Positions 26,792 through 36,011 of a DNA stretch of 64,000 nt are shown piece by piece. Position 1 is the first letter of the stretch; each line of letters starts with the position of its first letter. The notes under the pieces are model-generated. The model ran no database searches and had not been told where the DNA came from. It saw only the letters and a program-made list of their open reading frames with translations. Source of the stretch: Rhodopirellula halodulae (GTDB lineage Bacteria > Planctomycetota > Planctomycetia > Pirellulales > Pirellulaceae); the NCBI RefSeq assembly GCF_020966775.1, contig NZ_JAJKFV010000029.1, positions 365,001 through 429,000 of the forward strand. The letters are read 5' to 3'. The translations under genes and the position numbers were made by a program.

Positions 26792-27211
26792 ATGAAAGCC
26801 TTCTTGGTGTTTTCGCTGGCTTCGTTCACGGTTGGATTCGTAGGCTGTCGCTCAAAACAAACCGATGACGGTTTGGTGCCCGTTCGGGGCGTCGTGACCG
26901 TGGATGGCGAACCCGCAGTTGGTGTGGTGATTGAACTGCACCCCGAATCCGATGGGCCGGCATTGTCCAAAGGCGTCACCTCCGACGGAGGCATGTTCGA
27001 GATCAGCACGCATCGCCAGGGAGATGGCGTTGTGCCGGGCGTTTACGATGTGACGTTCGTGTGGAGCGAATTCAACGTGGTGAGTCGATCGCAAGAAGGT
27101 GATCGATTGAACGGTCGCTACGCCACCAAGAAGGCGACCTCCATTCAGTGGAATGTTCCGGATCAATCGCTGTTTGATGCCGGGACGATTGAACTGACCA
27201 CGACCGACTGA
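26792..27211 (+). CDS. Small exported lipoprotein with transthyretin-like domain
   Basis: A 139-aa protein. The ATG at 26792 gives a lipoprotein signal MKAFLVFSLASF ending in VGFVGC (Cys19). ATG codons at 26768 and 26771 also lie in frame but would overlap the preceding gene. The mature part is a single beta-sandwich of the carboxypeptidase-regulatory/transthyretin type: VRGVVTVDGEPAVGVVIELHP, then TSDGGMFEIST and VVPGVYDVTF. Such proteins regularly follow DUF1559 genes in planctomycetes and probably work with them at the cell surface. No catalytic residues are evident. Confidence 0.82.
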   Translation: MKAFLVFSLASFTVGFVGCRSKQTDDGLVPVRGVVTVDGEPAVGVVIELHPESDGPALSKGVTSDGGMFEISTHRQGDGVVPGVYDVTFVWSEFNVVSRSQEGDRLNGRYATKKATSIQWNVPDQSLFDAGTIELTTTD

Positions 27212-27256
27212 TCATCGGTGTGTGGCCTCCGTCGAGGCCCGGCATTTAGCGTGGCG

Positions 27257-28216
27257 TCAGGCCGCGGCGAGAATTGCCATGAGCAGCATGGCCACCGCGA
27301 TCGCACAGCCGACCGCGAGCACGATTTTGGCGGTGGAGTACGGAGCCGAGCCGATCAAGTCTTGGCCGTTTTGGCCGCTAATCACGACACGGTAAAGTTC
27401 GTTGTGATATCGATAGGCCATCACATAGGCGGGCAGTGACAAACGCCGAGTCGTGAGACCCTTCACGACCGATTCGACTTTCACGTTGCGGAAACGCGAT
27501 CCAGGAATCTGCGTGTCCTGCACGTGTTTTTTGGCCATCTCTCGCAATGCGTCGCGAACTTGTCGACGAGCTTGCGATCGTTGGACGTCAAATTGTTCTC
27601 GCGTGATGTCCGCGTCATCGGGAGGGGTGGAGTGGACGGTTCGCAGGTCCAATCGACGGCTGACGGCGATGGTTTCCGCGTGCGATAAACCTCGGGAGGC
27701 GGACACCAAGATGTTCTGGAAGGTGACGTCGGTTTGTCCGGAGTGAGGTGCCCAACTGGATCGTCGTGAATTGGCGTTGGAGTCAGCGGTCCAGCTGATC
27801 TTGCATTCGGTGTCGAAGACCCACGCGACCCAGTAAAGCGGATGCAGATCGTCCACATGAGACGCCGTGATTAAGTCGCTGGGGCGAAACCAGCCCAGTG
27901 ATCCGAGCCAATGGCGAAGGACCCGTTGCGCATCATCCGGTGTCAGCAAGAAGGGCAGGTAGCCTTCGGTTTGCTCCATCGGATCGACAATGGTTTCCAG
28001 TTGCACCACACCCTCGCAAAACGAACAGCAAGGGGCTTGATGTTCCGGATCAAACGCGACCGCGGCGCCACAACCTTGGCATCGCAGGATCTTCGCCACA
28101 GTGGACTGGCGGTCGTTGGGGCGGTCGGGTGCGGATTGCCCGCAAATGGAACAACGCAGGTCGCCTTGTTCCAGCGGCGTTTCGCAACGTGAGCAGAGGA
28201 CTTCAACGGGAATCAT
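27257..28216 (-). CDS. Membrane-anchored double zinc-ribbon protein
   Basis: A 319-aa protein with two zinc ribbons at the N-terminus (C8/C11/C22/C25 and C46/C49/C64/C67). A central domain follows that contains YWVAWVFDTECKISW and a charged helix, then LPAYVMAYRYHNELYRVVISGQNG, and one C-terminal membrane helix (about 297-317). The function is not known. It is a paralogue of the gene immediately upstream (7-bp gap), sharing the order ribbon, R/S-D-F/L motif, beta-rich middle, LPxxxxxxRY block, GQ-G block, S/T-T-K-I and terminal helix. The ribbons would face the cytoplasm if the tail anchor is C-in/N-in. Confidence 0.6.
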   Translation of the reverse strand: MIPVEVLCSRCETPLEQGDLRCSICGQSAPDRPNDRQSTVAKILRCQGCGAAVAFDPEHQAPCCSFCEGVVQLETIVDPMEQTEGYLPFLLTPDDAQRVLRHWLGSLGWFRPSDLITASHVDDLHPLYWVAWVFDTECKISWTADSNANSRRSSWAPHSGQTDVTFQNILVSASRGLSHAETIAVSRRLDLRTVHSTPPDDADITREQFDVQRSQARRQVRDALREMAKKHVQDTQIPGSRFRNVKVESVVKGLTTRRLSLPAYVMAYRYHNELYRVVISGQNGQDLIGSAPYSTAKIVLAVGCAIAVAMLLMAILAAA

Positions 28217-28223
28217 GCAATGC

Positions 28224-29162
28224 TCACTGGGATGCGAGAAGAAGAACGAACAATCCGATCACCAGCAACGCGGCGATCACCACGATGGCAATTTTCGTGG
28301 TGGAGGTGGGGACATCGCCCGCGACCCGTCCCGTTTGACCGTTGACCAGGATCTGCACCGGAGGAGCGTCGTCCGAGTAGCGAACGGCAAAGCACCAGAT
28401 CGGCAACAACACCAAATCAATGACTTCTCGCGACAGTTGAGTTCGGTGTTGAAGATTGCGGTGGGAATCCCCCGGCATGAAATGTTTGAGTTGGTTGCCG
28501 ACTTTCGTAATGGTTTCTGTGTGGGCCAGTTGGAAGCATGTCGACTGATCTTTGCTGGGAAGTTCCGCCATCCAGCCGGTCACAATCGAAGGTGAAAAAC
28601 GTCGCAGAGATCGCAGGTCAAACGGTTCAATCGCTTCCAGGGAGTCGTTGTCGGTGCCTTTGGATGCCGTGACGATCACGTCCACGACATAACAAGAATG
28701 TTGGCCCTGCAGATTTCGCCATTCGGTCTTGGTCACGGTGCGTGTGCGGGTGACTCGTTTGCCTTTGGAATCAGTGGTCGTGTAGGTTTCGGTCTCGGTG
28801 TAGTTCTCACCGATTTCTGCGGAGTACTGCGTGTCGGCCACGGCACCGTACAGGTACGCGGGGAGGTAGACGCCCCGCGTGCAATCGGGAGCCGCACGTT
28901 TGAAATCGGATCGCGCGAAGAAATGGGCTCGCCGAATCCATTGTTTCACCAACTGAGTCGCACGGTCTTGATCGACCACAAAACCAATCGCGAAAGTTGG
29001 TGAGGGACGGTTCTTCGACGGTGGTCGTTGGATGACCGATGGCGAGGCACAGTACGGACAAATGGTGGCCAGCATCCCCGACAAACCCGTTAGTGCGGCG
29101 CCGCAAGATTGACAGGCAATCTCCTGAACGTCCGGCGTGGGGGTGGCTTCCAGGGAGGGCAT
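28224..29162 (-). CDS. Membrane-anchored zinc-ribbon protein, paralogue of the downstream gene
   Basis: A 312-aa protein from the ATG at 29162 (an alternative start at 29222 adds 20 residues). It has one zinc ribbon, C17/C20/C35/C38. The middle contains VYLPAYLYGAVADTQYSAEIG and a Thr-rich, probably beta, stretch TETETYTTTDSKGKRVTRT. Next come LLPIWCFAVRYSDD and LVNGQTGRVAGDVPTSTTKI, and a strongly hydrophobic C-terminal helix ending LLLASQ. I do not recognise a function. Similar proteins are sometimes labelled as PriA- or helicase-like because of the ribbon, but no helicase motif is present. It is co-transcribed with the second paralogue. Confidence 0.6.
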   Translation of the reverse strand: MPSLEATPTPDVQEIACQSCGAALTGLSGMLATICPYCASPSVIQRPPSKNRPSPTFAIGFVVDQDRATQLVKQWIRRAHFFARSDFKRAAPDCTRGVYLPAYLYGAVADTQYSAEIGENYTETETYTTTDSKGKRVTRTRTVTKTEWRNLQGQHSCYVVDVIVTASKGTDNDSLEAIEPFDLRSLRRFSPSIVTGWMAELPSKDQSTCFQLAHTETITKVGNQLKHFMPGDSHRNLQHRTQLSREVIDLVLLPIWCFAVRYSDDAPPVQILVNGQTGRVAGDVPTSTTKIAIVVIAALLVIGLFVLLLASQ

Positions 29163-29222
29163 ATCGGTGGGCAGCTGACGGTTGATGAGGTTGGCGGTTC
29201 GGACTGCAGTGTTTGGCCGCAA

Positions 29223-29808
29223 AAGTTGCGATTGGGGGCGCTCACCTGCTGAGGTGGGTGGGGGCCTCTCGCATCAACCCAAAATTCGCGACTACGTTGG
29301 CGATTGCCGAGAGGTGTACATTTGCGACGTGATATCGGATTGAGTCTGGCTTTCGAGAGGTGCCAAGCTAACACGTTTGTGCGCCGCGATGGGTGCCCAT
29401 TAGAAGGGTGGGAGGATGCACGCAATCCAATGCTGCATGGCCAATGCTGCCTGGCCAATGTTGCTTGGAATGGTGTGGGGTGTCTTGCAATGGCTCGCAG
29501 GGTCAGGCGATCGACGGAATTGACCAAATCAGGACCATCCACTCCAATTTTGGGTGAGAATTGATCGCAGACGTTGGTCCCACCAGCGATGCCCGCGAAA
29601 CGGTGTCTGCCGTGGCGACGGATGGATTTGGCATTGCGACGAAAGCCGTGTGTTTCGAGAACACGTGCTGCGTCAGACCTGGAAAGCGTTTGCAGGTTGT
29701 CGAGAGAACTGCTTGATTGCGTCCAGTGAGCGGCAAATTAATTCTGATTAGTTGGATTGTGGTGCGTCGTTGGGACGTGCCCCACTTATTTGAATCTTTC
29801 ACTCGAGG
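29223..29808. other. 586-bp intergenic region between divergent genes
   Basis: I see no convincing gene here. The region holds the upstream sequences of the zinc-ribbon operon (minus) and of the histidine kinase (plus). A short tandem repeat at 29428 is described separately. Confidence 0.5.
29428..29469 (+). repeat. Three tandem copies of a 14-bp unit
   Basis: The copies are CAATGCTGCATGGC, CAATGCTGCCTGGC and CAATGTTGCTTGGA. The third is diverged. It lies in non-coding sequence 340 bp before the histidine kinase start. Confidence 0.8.
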
Positions 29809-32163
29809 ATGGAAGCACGGGTGAATTCGATATCAACCTCCGATAATCCGATCAGTCTTACACGTAGTCTGCTCAACCCGTTGGCGGTCGCTGCGGTGAT
29901 CATCGTGTTGGTCATCAGCGGCGTGATCGCGCTGCACAACATTCGCGAACTGCAGCAAACGCGATTGAAGGTGGGCTTGACGTTGAAAGTGCTCGCTTTG
30001 CTGGCGGAGATCGAAGGATCGGTGATGGATGCCGAACGTGGTCAGCGTGATTTTTTGATCACCGGAGACGACGACCATCTGAAGTCTTTTGATGAGGCGA
30101 TCCGTCGGACCGAGGAAGGGATGGATCAATTTGACGAGTTGTTGGATGACCATCAAATTCAGCGATCCAAATTCGAGGAGCTGAAGCCGCTGGTACAAGA
30201 ACGCATCGAGCACTTGAGGAACGTGTTGAAGGTTCGGACCGAGCAGGGTGCCGATGCGGCTCGCGAAACCGTCATCGAAAATTCGCGTCAAAATTTGATG
30301 GGTCGCATCGAAGAGATGGCCAATTCAATGCGTCAAATCGAAGAGAACATGCTGGTCGTTCGTGAATCGATGGCATCGCGTGCTTATCGAAGCGGCATCA
30401 TCACTTCCGTTTCCTCGACGTTGATCGGTTTGGTGTTGGTCGGAAGTGTGCTGTATCTGCTGGAGCGGAACCGACGCAAAGCTGAACGAGATGCGATCAC
30501 GCTCAATGCAACTCGAGAACGTGTTCAGTTGGCGTTGGACGCGGCGGAAATGGGGGCGTGGAATTTGGATCCAACCACCAACACTTTGCAGACCGATGAA
30601 CGCTATCGGCGGATGCACGGCGTCGAAAAACAAGAGCTGTCGTTTGAGGACTCACTCAGACGCATTCATCCCGACGACCGGGCCCGGGTGCGGCAGGCCA
30701 TGCGAGCGTCGATGTCACCGCTGGATCCAACACCGTATTCGGTCGAATATCGCGTGGTGCATCGTGATGGTTCGATCCGCTGGGTTTCCAGCAAGGGAAT
30801 CGCTCGCGTAAGCAAGCGACGGAAAAAGACGGTGTTGACCAGTTTCGACGGAACGGTCGCCGACGTGACGGAACGCAAACGCCAAGAAGAACGCTTGCAA
30901 CGCAGTGAGCAGATGGCGCTCGCCGCCAACCAATCCAAGAGCGAATTCTTGGCCAACATGAGTCATGAAATTCGCACGCCGATGGCGGCGATTCTGGGAT
31001 ACGCGGACGTGTTGCTGGGGCACTTGGAAGACCCGGACAACCGAAATTGCATCTTGATCATGAAACGCAACGGCGAACACCTGTTGTCGTTGATCAATGA
31101 CATCTTGGACTTGTCTCGTATCGAAGCCGGCAAGTTGAGCGTCGAGGCAGAACCCGTGCCGCTGCCTCGCTTGGTCGGTGACATTCAATCGCTGATGCAG
31201 GTGCGCGCGGAAGAAAAGAATGTCGACTTCCAGGTGATGTTCGAAGGCAAGGTGCCTCAGTCAATCGAAACGGATCCGACGCGGTTGCGACAGGTGCTGA
31301 TCAATCTCATCAGCAACGCGATCAAGTTCACCGATGAGGGCAGTGTTGAGCTGAAGATCCGATTCATCCAGGGTGCCGAGCCTCCGGTTGTTGAGTTTTG
31401 CATCGTCGACACGGGCATTGGAATCAGCAAAGAACAACAAGACCGATTGTTCAAACCATTTTCCCAAGGCGATGCGTCGGTGACGCGAAAGTATGGCGGC
31501 AGTGGATTGGGTTTGGCGATCAGCCAGCGATTGATCGAGATGATGGAAGGCGAAATGTCGCTTGAAAGTGAACTGGGCGAAGGTTCCACGTTCTACGTGC
31601 GGTTGCCGGTCCACAGCGTGGATGGCATCAAGTTGGTGCAGCCTGATTTGATCAAGCAGCCACCTCGGCCTGAGGAGATGCTGGCGGAAACGCCAATGTT
31701 GGATTGCCGGGTTTTGGTGGTCGACGATCGTCGCGATGTGCGGCACATCAGTCAGCACTTTTTGGAGAAAGCCGGAGCGACCGTGGCCACCGCGGAAGAC
31801 GGGCAGGATGGAGTGGACACCGCGATTGAAGCTCGAGATGCGGGGCAGCCGTTTGACTTGATCGTGATGGACATGCAGATGCCCAATATCGACGGATTGC
31901 AAGCCACGGCGTTGCTGCGATCAGCAGGCATCGATTGGCCGATCATTGCCCTGACCGCCGATGCGATGAAAGGTGACCGAGACCGGTGTTTGAATGGCGG
32001 GTGCGATGATTATCTGTCCAAGCCCATCGATCACGTTCAGTTGGTCAGCATGGTCGCGTCTTACACGCAAGACATTGATTCGGCCGAATTGGTTAGCCGT
32101 CGTCGACAACGCGCCGACGACCTGCAACAGCAAATCGAACGTGAGGGTAAAGGGGCTTCTTGA
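29809..32163 (+). CDS. Hybrid sensor histidine kinase/response regulator with CHASE3 and PAS
   Basis: A 784-aa signalling protein. TM1 is at about 25-42, a CHASE3-like extracytoplasmic sensor at 45-185 (MDAERGQRDFLITGDDDHLK), and TM2 at about 193-216. A PAS/PAC domain follows at about 235-355, then HisKA with the phospho-acceptor His386 (NMSHEIRTPMAAILGY). HATPase_c shows N (INLISNAIKF), G1 (DTGIGIS), F and G2 (GGSGLGLAIS) boxes. A C-terminal receiver has Asp688 (VMDMQMPNID) and the invariant Lys in LSKP. The ATG at 29809 has an AGG directly in front of it. A GTG at 29821 has better-spaced purines (GGAAG) and may be the true start. No partner regulator is adjacent, so the target pathway is unknown. 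Confidence 0.92.
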   Translation: MEARVNSISTSDNPISLTRSLLNPLAVAAVIIVLVISGVIALHNIRELQQTRLKVGLTLKVLALLAEIEGSVMDAERGQRDFLITGDDDHLKSFDEAIRRTEEGMDQFDELLDDHQIQRSKFEELKPLVQERIEHLRNVLKVRTEQGADAARETVIENSRQNLMGRIEEMANSMRQIEENMLVVRESMASRAYRSGIITSVSSTLIGLVLVGSVLYLLERNRRKAERDAITLNATRERVQLALDAAEMGAWNLDPTTNTLQTDERYRRMHGVEKQELSFEDSLRRIHPDDRARVRQAMRASMSPLDPTPYSVEYRVVHRDGSIRWVSSKGIARVSKRRKKTVLTSFDGTVADVTERKRQEERLQRSEQMALAANQSKSEFLANMSHEIRTPMAAILGYADVLLGHLEDPDNRNCILIMKRNGEHLLSLINDILDLSRIEAGKLSVEAEPVPLPRLVGDIQSLMQVRAEEKNVDFQVMFEGKVPQSIETDPTRLRQVLINLISNAIKFTDEGSVELKIRFIQGAEPPVVEFCIVDTGIGISKEQQDRLFKPFSQGDASVTRKYGGSGLGLAISQRLIEMMEGEMSLESELGEGSTFYVRLPVHSVDGIKLVQPDLIKQPPRPEEMLAETPMLDCRVLVVDDRRDVRHISQHFLEKAGATVATAEDGQDGVDTAIEARDAGQPFDLIVMDMQMPNIDGLQATALLRSAGIDWPIIALTADAMKGDRDRCLNGGCDDYLSKPIDHVQLVSMVASYTQDIDSAELVSRRRQRADDLQQQIEREGKGAS

Positions 32164-32204
32164 CCAAGGTCTTGATGCGAATTCAAACGAATGTTGGCGG
32201 CGGT

Positions 32205-32960
32205 TTAGCGAATTGTTTGGCCACCATCGACGGGCAACAGTTGCCCCGTCGTCAGGTTGGTCCCCGTCGCGAAAAAGAGAACGGCGTCGGCGATGTCTTG
32301 CGGTTGAGATGGCTTGGGGAGCGGATAGTCAGCCACCATCGCTTCCAAGTCCCAGTTCGGATTGCCTTCGCGAATCCAGCGACTGTCGATGGGTCCCGGG
32401 CAAACGGCGTTGACCCGAATTTTGGGGGCCAAGGACCGTGCAAATGATTTGGTCATCGTGTTCAGTCCACCCTTGCTCGCGCAATAGGCGATGGACGAGC
32501 CAGAACCCGTGATGCCAGCGACGGAACTGACGTTGACCACGGATCCGCCGTCGCCCTCGGCGAGAAGCTCGGCCGCGGCACGCGTGACGAAGAAAGGGCC
32601 TTTCAAGTTGACACCGAGGATGCGATCCCACATGGGTTCGGTCAGCGTTTCCAAATCGGAATGTTCAATGAATTCCGTGGTGGCGGCGTTGTTGATTAGG
32701 CAATCAAGCCTGCCGAACTCGGATCGGATCTCGGCAATCATTTTGCGAACATCGGTGTCGACCGAAACATCGCATTTGGCCAACATGGTCTTTGCGCCGA
32801 TCGAAGAGGCTTCTTCCGCGGTTTGTTTCGCTTCGGCTTCGCTGCGTGAGTAATTGATCACAACGTCGTGACCTTGCCGAGCCAAGCCGATTGCACACGC
32901 GCGTCCAACTCCGGTGGCGGCACCCGTGATCAAGGAAACAGGGCGGGAAGAATCAGTCAT
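32205..32960 (-). CDS. Short-chain dehydrogenase/reductase (FabG-like)
   Basis: A 251-aa classical SDR. The Rossmann motif TGAATGVGRACAIG is at the N-terminus, NNA appears as CLINNAAT, the catalytic Ser is in VNVSSVAGITG, and the YxxxK pair is in AYCASKGG. The substrate pocket region PGPIDSRWI is typical of 3-oxoacyl-ACP reductase-like members, but SDR substrate cannot be read from sequence. The C-terminal TGQLLPVDGGQ is standard. It lies 45 bp upstream of the Mrp-type gene's stop on the same strand and may be transcribed with it. Confidence 0.9.
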   Translation of the reverse strand: MTDSSRPVSLITGAATGVGRACAIGLARQGHDVVINYSRSEAEAKQTAEEASSIGAKTMLAKCDVSVDTDVRKMIAEIRSEFGRLDCLINNAATTEFIEHSDLETLTEPMWDRILGVNLKGPFFVTRAAAELLAEGDGGSVVNVSSVAGITGSGSSIAYCASKGGLNTMTKSFARSLAPKIRVNAVCPGPIDSRWIREGNPNWDLEAMVADYPLPKPSQPQDIADAVLFFATGTNLTTGQLLPVDGGQTIR

Positions 32961-33005
32961 GTTGGAGAGCCGGTCAGAAGTTGAGTGGGGCGCTGTGGCG
33001 GAGCA

Positions 33006-34136
33006 CTACAGTGTGGGCAACGAAGCTTTGGGCGGTGAGGCGGCGGCTTTCGTTGCCAAATTTCGAACCAACGCTCGGGCGACTTGTTCAAACGGGGCAC
33101 GAGCCCGTTGGTCGGACGCGATGACTTCCGCCAATTTGCCCGCATCGCCGGCTTCACGAAGCGTGATGTCGATCGGCAGACCGCCCAAGAATGGCACGCT
33201 GAGTTCTTCCGCCTTTTCGCGAGCTCCACCGCGACCAAAGATGTCGTAGGTCTTGCCGCAATCGGGACAGGAGAATCCGCTCATGTTTTCCACCATGCCC
33301 GCGATCGGAATGTTGACCTTGCGGAACATACTGATGGCTTTGATGGCATCCAGCAGAGCGACTTCTTGTGGGGTGCAAACCACAACCGATCCAGTGATCG
33401 GAATGGCTTGCGACAGTGTCAGCGCGATGTCGCCCGTGCCCGGTGGCATATCGATGACCAAGTAATCCAGTTCGCCCCAGGAGGTGTCACGAAGGAATTG
33501 CTGGATCGAACCGTGGAGCATGGGACCTCGCCAGATGACGGCTTGGTCGGGTTCCAGCAAGAAACCCATCGACATGACTGGCATGGAACCTTCGGTTTCC
33601 GGAGGCACACCGGATTCACCGTTGGGGCCCAACCGGATGGGTTCGATCTTTTTGTCTTCGGAGATAGCGGGGCGACCCGACAATCCCAACAAGTGCGGGA
33701 CACTGGGGCCGTAGACATCAGCGTCCATCAGTCCCACTTGCGCGCCGAGTCGACGCAGCGTGAGTGCCAAGGAAGCCGCCACGGTGCTTTTGCCAACGCC
33801 GCCTTTGCCGCTGCCGACCAAGATCACGCTCTTGGCACGCAGTCCGACCTGGCCCAGGCGAGCCGGTGGACGAGCGTGAACACGCGTCGTGACTTCGATG
33901 GTTTTGCCCGTTGCGATGGTCAACGCCAAGTCGCGAATGGTGTCCGCGATTTCGTCCGCAATCGGTTGGCAGTGCGAGGTGATGCCGACGCTGATCCGAA
34001 TGGTGTCGCCATCAAGACTGATGTCGCCCAGTTGGCCAGTGCTGGCGATGGGACGTCCGGTTTCAGGATCCGGATGCTGACCAATTTTTTCGCGAAGGGA
34101 AGCAATCAGGGCGTCGGAATCGACGGGAGTCGTCAT
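33006..34136 (-). CDS. mrp: Mrp/NBP35-type P-loop iron-sulfur carrier
   Basis: A 376-aa cytoplasmic ATPase that carries or inserts Fe-S clusters (ApbC/Mrp family). The chosen ATG at 34136 begins MTTPVDSDALI; a start 10 codons earlier exists. The N-terminal about 95 residues form a MIP18/DUF59-like domain. The deviant Walker A is GSGKGGVGKST, with Walker A' DADVYGPSVPHLLG and the Walker B region VIDMPPGTGD. The cluster-binding CxxC is in SGFSCPDCGK. The C-terminal tail is Ala/Lys-rich. Function is inferred from family; the local neighbours (an SDR and a propeller protein) do not add information. Confidence 0.93.
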   Translation of the reverse strand: MTTPVDSDALIASLREKIGQHPDPETGRPIASTGQLGDISLDGDTIRISVGITSHCQPIADEIADTIRDLALTIATGKTIEVTTRVHARPPARLGQVGLRAKSVILVGSGKGGVGKSTVAASLALTLRRLGAQVGLMDADVYGPSVPHLLGLSGRPAISEDKKIEPIRLGPNGESGVPPETEGSMPVMSMGFLLEPDQAVIWRGPMLHGSIQQFLRDTSWGELDYLVIDMPPGTGDIALTLSQAIPITGSVVVCTPQEVALLDAIKAISMFRKVNIPIAGMVENMSGFSCPDCGKTYDIFGRGGAREKAEELSVPFLGGLPIDITLREAGDAGKLAEVIASDQRARAPFEQVARALVRNLATKAAASPPKASLPTL

Positions 34137-34199
34137 GTCGGGGACCAGGAACGAGCGGGGCAACAAAGCGGGTTCGACGGAAAAGCGACCAAACTGCGG

Positions 34200-35516
34200 T
34201 CACGAATTGGCATCGAGCAATTCGCCGATGTCCAGCAAGTGAACTTGGCGTCCGCCTTCGTTCTGGTCAACCGCGTGCGGGCTGTCGATGGCAACCAGTC
34301 GGCCGTCGGGGCTGCATCGCGGATGGGTGTCGCAGCGCCACTCGCCACTGTAACGCTTGGGGGATGGGAACCGTCCAAGGTCGAACCGCCGTCCGCTGGG
34401 CACGTGATAAAGAAAGACGGTTTGTCGCCGTGAACGATCCGGGTAGGTGTCGTTCAGAATCCAATCGCCGTGGTCACCCGCCAGGAACGTGTTGTGACCA
34501 TTGGTCGGCATCTTGTCGTGCCCGACGGGACGGACTTGGTCGGTTTGATCGACGAACTCGTAGAAACCGTTGGGTTGACCCGCGGGGCGAGTCCACATGG
34601 TCACCGCGTCATCGCCGTTCCAGATGAAGTGGGACGTGTAGCCCGAAGGATCCAGCACGTACAAATCCGATCCGTCCATGTTGGCGGTCAACATTCGGGT
34701 GACAAAGCCACCTTCGTACTTCAACTTGGCCGGATCGAACTTGGGGCGGTAGCGATGCAGGACGATGAATCGTGTTCCCGATGGATTGATCAGCAGGTGA
34801 TTGAAGTAGTGCCAGGCCTCGGCGTGTTTGTCGCCATCGGGCCAAGGCAGCTGAGCGACTTGAGCCAGTGACAGGATCAATTCACTTTTGCCCGTTTCCA
34901 AGTCGACTCGCCAAACGCCGGATTCCTCCGGTGCCCGTTGGTCGACATACGGATCGGCCAGGCCCGCGTAGCCGTAGCCGGGACGAAGATTGTTGATGCG
35001 GCGGAAGTCGGCGGACAGCCCGGTTCGTCCGTCTTGGCTGATTGTGTAGATCGGGCGATCAAGGGTGCGCGTCGTGCCTCGGTCCAAATCGCGAATCCGG
35101 CAGACGAAGCGGTCGCCGTCTTGGTCGTTCCATAGAACGCGGCGTCCGTCGTTGCCAACAAATTGCAACATGCAGCCTTGTTGCCAACCCCAGGCCGAAC
35201 TGGTGCCCAGCGGAACCCATTGGTCGTCGTTGGCGGTGTCGACATAGCCAACACCGATGGTGTCATCGGCTCGCGGGCTGCGGCCTTCGAAGCTGACTTC
35301 GTTGCTGAGGACAAACCGATTGGTGGGATCGAATTCTTGTTTGTCGTAGTAGCCAAACCAGTGATAGTTCGGGCCTCGCGTGATCGTTCGCGTGGGCACG
35401 AACGTTTCCAAGGGGCCGGTTTCTGGGCCGCCCTGCGAAAAGACGTTTCGCGGCTGGGTCGCTAACACTGCGCCGGCCGTCAAACCGCTGGCCAAGAATT
35501 GTCGTCGCGAGGACAT
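34200..35516 (-). CDS. Exported beta-propeller protein with Tat-like signal
   Basis: A 438-aa protein. The ATG at 35516 gives MSSRRQFLASGLTAGAVLA, a twin-arginine-like signal; the frame upstream to 35693 is low-complexity and rejected. The mature part has repeated beta motifs of TolB/WD40 style (GYVDTANDDQWVPLG, WNDQDGDRFVCRIRDLDRG, ADFRRINNLRPGYGYAG, HFNHLLINPSG-like, HPRCSPDGRLVAIDS). The repeated H/D-rich strands recall oligogalacturonate-lyase-type propellers, so a carbohydrate-related role is possible, but no catalytic residue can be assigned. The stop lies 63 bp from the Mrp start. Confidence 0.65.
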   Translation of the reverse strand: MSSRRQFLASGLTAGAVLATQPRNVFSQGGPETGPLETFVPTRTITRGPNYHWFGYYDKQEFDPTNRFVLSNEVSFEGRSPRADDTIGVGYVDTANDDQWVPLGTSSAWGWQQGCMLQFVGNDGRRVLWNDQDGDRFVCRIRDLDRGTTRTLDRPIYTISQDGRTGLSADFRRINNLRPGYGYAGLADPYVDQRAPEESGVWRVDLETGKSELILSLAQVAQLPWPDGDKHAEAWHYFNHLLINPSGTRFIVLHRYRPKFDPAKLKYEGGFVTRMLTANMDGSDLYVLDPSGYTSHFIWNGDDAVTMWTRPAGQPNGFYEFVDQTDQVRPVGHDKMPTNGHNTFLAGDHGDWILNDTYPDRSRRQTVFLYHVPSGRRFDLGRFPSPKRYSGEWRCDTHPRCSPDGRLVAIDSPHAVDQNEGGRQVHLLDIGELLDANS

Positions 35517-35807
35517 GCTGTGTCTCCGGTGGGGCGTGGGGCAAGGCGTCTGCGGGTGGGAACGCGAAAGTGGATCGCGTTGGCGGAAGCCAAGGTGGGG
35601 CGACCGCGCTGGATGACGCCATGATGGGGCGTCGCAGTTTAATGCATCTGGATCCGGCAAGTCGCGGGATACGATCCATTCACGATAGACCACGAGCGGG
35701 GGCGACCGAGAAACGGAGGTTGCCGTTGGGACCGATCGATGTCGGAGATGATTGTCCGGCGATGATCGGCAGATGACGATCGAATGAGGACCAATCGTTG
35801 AGGCGAA

Positions 35808-36011
35808 TCAGCGTTGTTCGCGGTAGGTCGTGAAGCTGAGAAATGCCAGCAAGCCGGCGAAAATCACGAAGCCGAGGCTCATCAGCATGCTAGCTGAGCC
35901 CAAGGGTGCCATGTCGCTCATCCCGGCCACGCCCAACAACAGATCGGCACCGAAGAGCACCAATAGCAGGATGGACGCCACAAGGCTAATCAGACAAAGA
36001 GCCTTGGGCAT
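35808..36011 (-). CDS. Small two-helix membrane protein
   Basis: A 67-aa protein with two membrane helices (about 5-28 and 41-60) joined by a Gly/Ser/Met-rich loop, and a basic end YREQR. No family was recognised. Length and composition suit a genuine small membrane protein, and the ATG is directly preceded by a purine-rich stretch on the minus strand. A function cannot be given. Confidence 0.55.
   Translation of the reverse strand: MPKALCLISLVASILLLVLFGADLLLGVAGMSDMAPLGSASMLMSLGFVIFAGLLAFLSFTTYREQR

Noticed and set aside
28224-29162. The zinc-ribbon proteins as PriA-like helicases
   Set aside because: No Walker or helicase motif is present; only the zinc ribbon would explain such a label.
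33084-34433. A 449-codon open frame on the plus strand
   Set aside because: It is antisense to the Mrp-type gene and the end of the propeller gene. Composition (His, Gln, Asp-rich) is typical of a codon-bias shadow.
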